Part shown: piece after piece, positions 61,535 through 64,000 of the stretch
Numbering within the stretch: position 1 is the first letter of the stretch
Layout of the letters: every line of letters starts with the position of its first letter
Assembly: GCF_016862915.1 (NCBI RefSeq)
Contig: NZ_BONW01000005.1
Location: forward strand, 248,001 to 312,000
From: Plantactinospora endophytica
Lineage (GTDB): Bacteria; Actinomycetota; Actinomycetes; Mycobacteriales; Micromonosporaceae
Length of the DNA: 64,000 nt
Direction of reading: 5' to 3'
Notes under the pieces: model-generated
What the model was told of the DNA's origin: nothing
The model's input: the letters and a program-made list of their open reading frames with translations, nothing else
Databases searched by the model: none
Program-made: the position numbers and the translations under genes

Positions 61535-62371
61535 ATGCAGGCGATCGTCAACACCCAGCAGTCCGAGGCATGGAACGGCCACGAGGGCCAGCACTGGGCC
61601 GAGCAGGCCGACCGGTACGACACGATGGCCGAAGGGATCAACGGCCCGCTGTTCGCGGCGGCCGGGATCGGCGAGCGGGACCGCGTGCTCGACGTGGGCT
61701 GCGGCACGGGCTACCTCACCCGGCAGGCGGCCCGGCTCGCCGCCCGGGGAACGGTGCTCGGAGTCGACCTCTCGGCGCCGATGCTGGCGAGAGCCCGGGC
61801 CGCCGCCGCCGACGAAAGAGTCGCGAACATTGCCTTCGAACAGGGCGACGCGCAGGTGTATCCCTTCACCGCGAGCGGCTACGACGTGGTGATCAGCCGG
61901 GGCGGGGTGATGTTCTTCGACGATCACGTGGCCGCTTTCGCCAACCTCGGCCGGGCGCTGCGGTCGGGCGGCCGGCTCGCCTTCGCCGGTCCGCAACCGA
62001 CGGGTTCGACCGGTGACCACGCACGGGCGTTCGCCGCGCTCGGTCCACTGATGCGCGGGCCGTCACCGGCCGCGCGCGGGATGGGCTCGCTCACCGACCC
62101 CGACCGGATCCACGAGATCCTCGGCGCGGCGGGATTCGTCGACGTGTCGATCGTGCCGGTCGAGGTCCCCGTGGTCTGGGGCCGGGACGCCAGCGACGCG
62201 GTCGAGTTCTACTTCGCCACCGGCCCCGTCCGGCACAACCTCGCCGACGTCGCCCCGGCCACCGTCGAGGAGGTCCGGAACGACGTACGGGCGGCACTGC
62301 GCGGGTACGAGACCCCGGGCGGAGTACTGCTGCGCGGCGGCATCTGGCTGGTCACCGCCACCCGTCCGTGA
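61535..62371 (+). CDS. Class I SAM-dependent methyltransferase
   Basis: A 278-residue methyltransferase. Motif I is VLDVGCGTGYLT (about residue 52), motif II VLGVDLSAPML, and DVVISRGGVMFFDD is the post-motif region of Methyltransf_11/25 enzymes. A C-terminal region (about 190-278) would bind substrate. GAGGGG is five bases before ATG 61535. It is divergent from a TetR gene with a shared operator, so it is probably induced by the TetR ligand, perhaps a small molecule that it methylates; that is inference. Confidence 0.9.
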   Translation: MQAIVNTQQSEAWNGHEGQHWAEQADRYDTMAEGINGPLFAAAGIGERDRVLDVGCGTGYLTRQAARLAARGTVLGVDLSAPMLARARAAAADERVANIAFEQGDAQVYPFTASGYDVVISRGGVMFFDDHVAAFANLGRALRSGGRLAFAGPQPTGSTGDHARAFAALGPLMRGPSPAARGMGSLTDPDRIHEILGAAGFVDVSIVPVEVPVVWGRDASDAVEFYFATGPVRHNLADVAPATVEEVRNDVRAALRGYETPGGVLLRGGIWLVTATRP

Positions 62372-62396
62372 CGGACCGTCCGATCGCGGGGCCGGG

Positions 62397-63962
62397 TCAG
62401 CGGGCCGGGCAGGTGGTGCCGGCGGTCGGCGGCTTGAGGTCGATCAGGTAGGCGTCGACCGCGTTGCTGATGCAGCGGGTCTGCGGGTAGGCCGTGTGCC
62501 CCTCGCCCTGCCAGGTCAGCACCACGCCGACGTCGAGCATCTCGGCCAGTTTCGGCGTCTGCTCGTAGGGTGTCGCCGGGTCGCCGGTGGTGCCGACGAC
62601 CACGATCGGCGGGGCGCCGGTCGCCGGGCCGGTCGGGTACGGGTCGCGCTGGCCGGGCCAGAACTCGCAGCTCAACATGCCCACCGCGAGCGGGGCACCG
62701 AACAGCGGGTACTTCCTGCGCCACTCCGACTGCAACGAGCGGATCCGGTCCAGGCCGACCTTGCTCTCCTCGTCGGCGCAGTTCACCGAGAGGTTGGCGT
62801 CGAAGAGGTTGGTGTAGCCGCCGTCCTCGGACCGCTCGGCGTACGAGTCGGCGAGTTCGAAGACCTCCTTCGGATCGCCGTCGGCGAGCGAGTCGATCGC
62901 CCCGGCGAGCTTCTGCCAGCCGGACTCCGTGTAGAGGGAGGAGATCACCGCGTAGAAGATCCAGCCGGCGGTCGCCTCCCGGCCGCCCTCGCCGCGTACC
63001 GGGGAGACCCGGGCCTTCTCCATCGCGTCGGTCACCGCGCCCCGGGCGTCCGAGGCGATGGGGCAGCGGCCCGGGTTGTCCCCGCACCAGTCGGTGAAGT
63101 TGGTGAACGCCCGTTCGAAGCCCTTGGCCTGGCTCTCCGAGCCGGCCACGATGTCCTGCTTCGGGTCGACGGCGCCGTCCAGCACCAGCGCCCGGACGTT
63201 GCGCGGAAAGAGCTGGGCGTACGTCGCGCCGAGCAGGGTGCCGTAGGAGTAGCCGAGGTAGCTCAGCTTCTCGTCGCCGACGGCGGTCCGGATCGCGTCC
63301 ATGTCGTGCGCCGCCTGCTCGGTGGAGAAGAGCCGTAGCCGCTCGCCGTACTTGGCGCCGCAGGCGTCGCCGATCTTCCGGTTCAGCGCCACCAGCTCGT
63401 CGAACTCGGCCTGGCTCTGCGGGTCCGGCTCGAAGCCGAAGGTGCCGTCCAGGTCGGCGTCGGAGACGCACTTGACCGGGGAGGAGCGGGAGACGCCCCG
63501 AGGGTCGAAACCGATGATGTCGAAGCGCCGGGTCACCTCGTCCGGCAGCCCGCCGAAGCTGGCCCCGAACGACAGGTAGACCGCCGAGTCGACGCCGGAC
63601 CCGCCCGGCCCGCCCGGGTTGACCAGCAGCGAGCCGATCCGGTCCCGCTGCTTGCTGGAACGGATCCGGAGCAGCGAGATCTCCAGCTTGTCGCCGCCCG
63701 CGCCGGGGTTGCGCCAGTCCGCGGGTACGGAGATGGTGGCGCAGTCGTACCGCATGTTGGCCGCCGGCCGGCCGACGAGCTGGCGCGGCACCTCCGGGCA
63801 GGGCTTCCAGTTCGCGGCGCCCGCGCTGTTCTGCGGTGCTGCGGTGCCGCCGCCCCCGTCCTCCTGGTCCGGCCGGAACATCGGGATGGTGCAGCCGGCG
63901 ACCAGCATCACGACGGCCAGGAGACCGGCCAGGGGCAGTCGGCGAAGGTGCGAGCGGGCCAA
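62397..63962 (-). CDS. Secreted alpha/beta hydrolase lipoprotein, tripeptidyl aminopeptidase type
   Basis: A 521-residue exported hydrolase. The signal peptide ends LVAGC (Cys24), so it is a lipoprotein. The core has NPGGPGGSG (oxyanion loop), FDPRGVSRSSPV, the nucleophile Ser in YLGYSYGTLLGATYA, Asp in TTGDPATPY and His in GEGHTAYP, with the C-terminal TAP-like domain. Such enzymes release tripeptides or hydrolyse small esters outside the cell. The start codon is TTG at 63962, supported by GGAGG seven bases upstream. Related to Rv2672 by position and type. Confidence 0.92.
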   Translation of the reverse strand: MARSHLRRLPLAGLLAVVMLVAGCTIPMFRPDQEDGGGGTAAPQNSAGAANWKPCPEVPRQLVGRPAANMRYDCATISVPADWRNPGAGGDKLEISLLRIRSSKQRDRIGSLLVNPGGPGGSGVDSAVYLSFGASFGGLPDEVTRRFDIIGFDPRGVSRSSPVKCVSDADLDGTFGFEPDPQSQAEFDELVALNRKIGDACGAKYGERLRLFSTEQAAHDMDAIRTAVGDEKLSYLGYSYGTLLGATYAQLFPRNVRALVLDGAVDPKQDIVAGSESQAKGFERAFTNFTDWCGDNPGRCPIASDARGAVTDAMEKARVSPVRGEGGREATAGWIFYAVISSLYTESGWQKLAGAIDSLADGDPKEVFELADSYAERSEDGGYTNLFDANLSVNCADEESKVGLDRIRSLQSEWRRKYPLFGAPLAVGMLSCEFWPGQRDPYPTGPATGAPPIVVVGTTGDPATPYEQTPKLAEMLDVGVVLTWQGEGHTAYPQTRCISNAVDAYLIDLKPPTAGTTCPAR

Positions 63963-64000
63963 GAGAGATCCTCCGTGATCGTATCGACGGTCAGGCTACG

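Overview
The window is high-GC (roughly 73%) actinobacterial chromosome. Gene order, frequent GTG starts and many leaderless-looking promoters point to Micromonosporaceae (for example Micromonospora or Plantactinospora); that family placement is inference. No phage genes, transposases, CRISPR arrays, rRNA or tRNA genes were seen. Almost everything reads as vertically inherited core genome with an accessory block in the middle.

Positions 1-9.8 kb hold small conserved actinobacterial proteins (DUF3099, DUF4259, DUF3039, DUF7455), a pseudouridine catabolism pair (psuG-psuK), a TRIC-type channel, a DEAD/DEAH helicase, the primary sigma factor and an inositol monophosphatase. From 7 to 24.8 kb the order is sigA, suhB-like, LytR_C/Cei-like, DUF4193, DUF3093, dut, DUF3710, OB-fold, DUF3159, two TrkA/Ceo proteins, APC permease, TrmA-like RNA methyltransferase and, after an RNA ligase, dxs. 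This closely matches the Mycobacterium tuberculosis Rv2703-Rv2682c order as I recall it.

Positions 24.9-46.2 kb are the accessory block: a lipoprotein, three paralogous polytopic membrane proteins of GT-C-like layout, a membrane-anchored PQQ-type propeller, a two-component system, an MFS transporter coupled to a DUF2637 protein, a VOC protein, a pair of Roadblock proteins without a GTPase, a secreted beta-rich protein, a fadA-fadB operon and a galE-like epimerase. Core order resumes at 46.4 kb with ribonuclease D, DUF3000, then hemE-cgoX-chdC, which carry the coproporphyrin-dependent end of heme synthesis, followed by a GNAT protein, a Cys-rich protein and msrB.

Positions 53.5-64 kb hold a PH-like membrane protein, a stand-alone LigD-type polymerase-domain protein, a large secreted subtilase, an imine-reductase-like enzyme divergent from a MerR regulator, a TetR regulator divergent from a methyltransferase with a triple-arm operator, and a secreted tripeptidyl-aminopeptidase-type lipoprotein hydrolase.

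Two general patterns stand out. Short degenerate tandem repeats (15-45 nt units) lie just after stop codons or within non-conserved protein tails at a dozen or more places, and in at least two genes the repeat is a duplication of the gene's own 3' end including the stop codon. Convergent gene pairs are separated by strong GC-rich hairpins without U-tracts, several nested.
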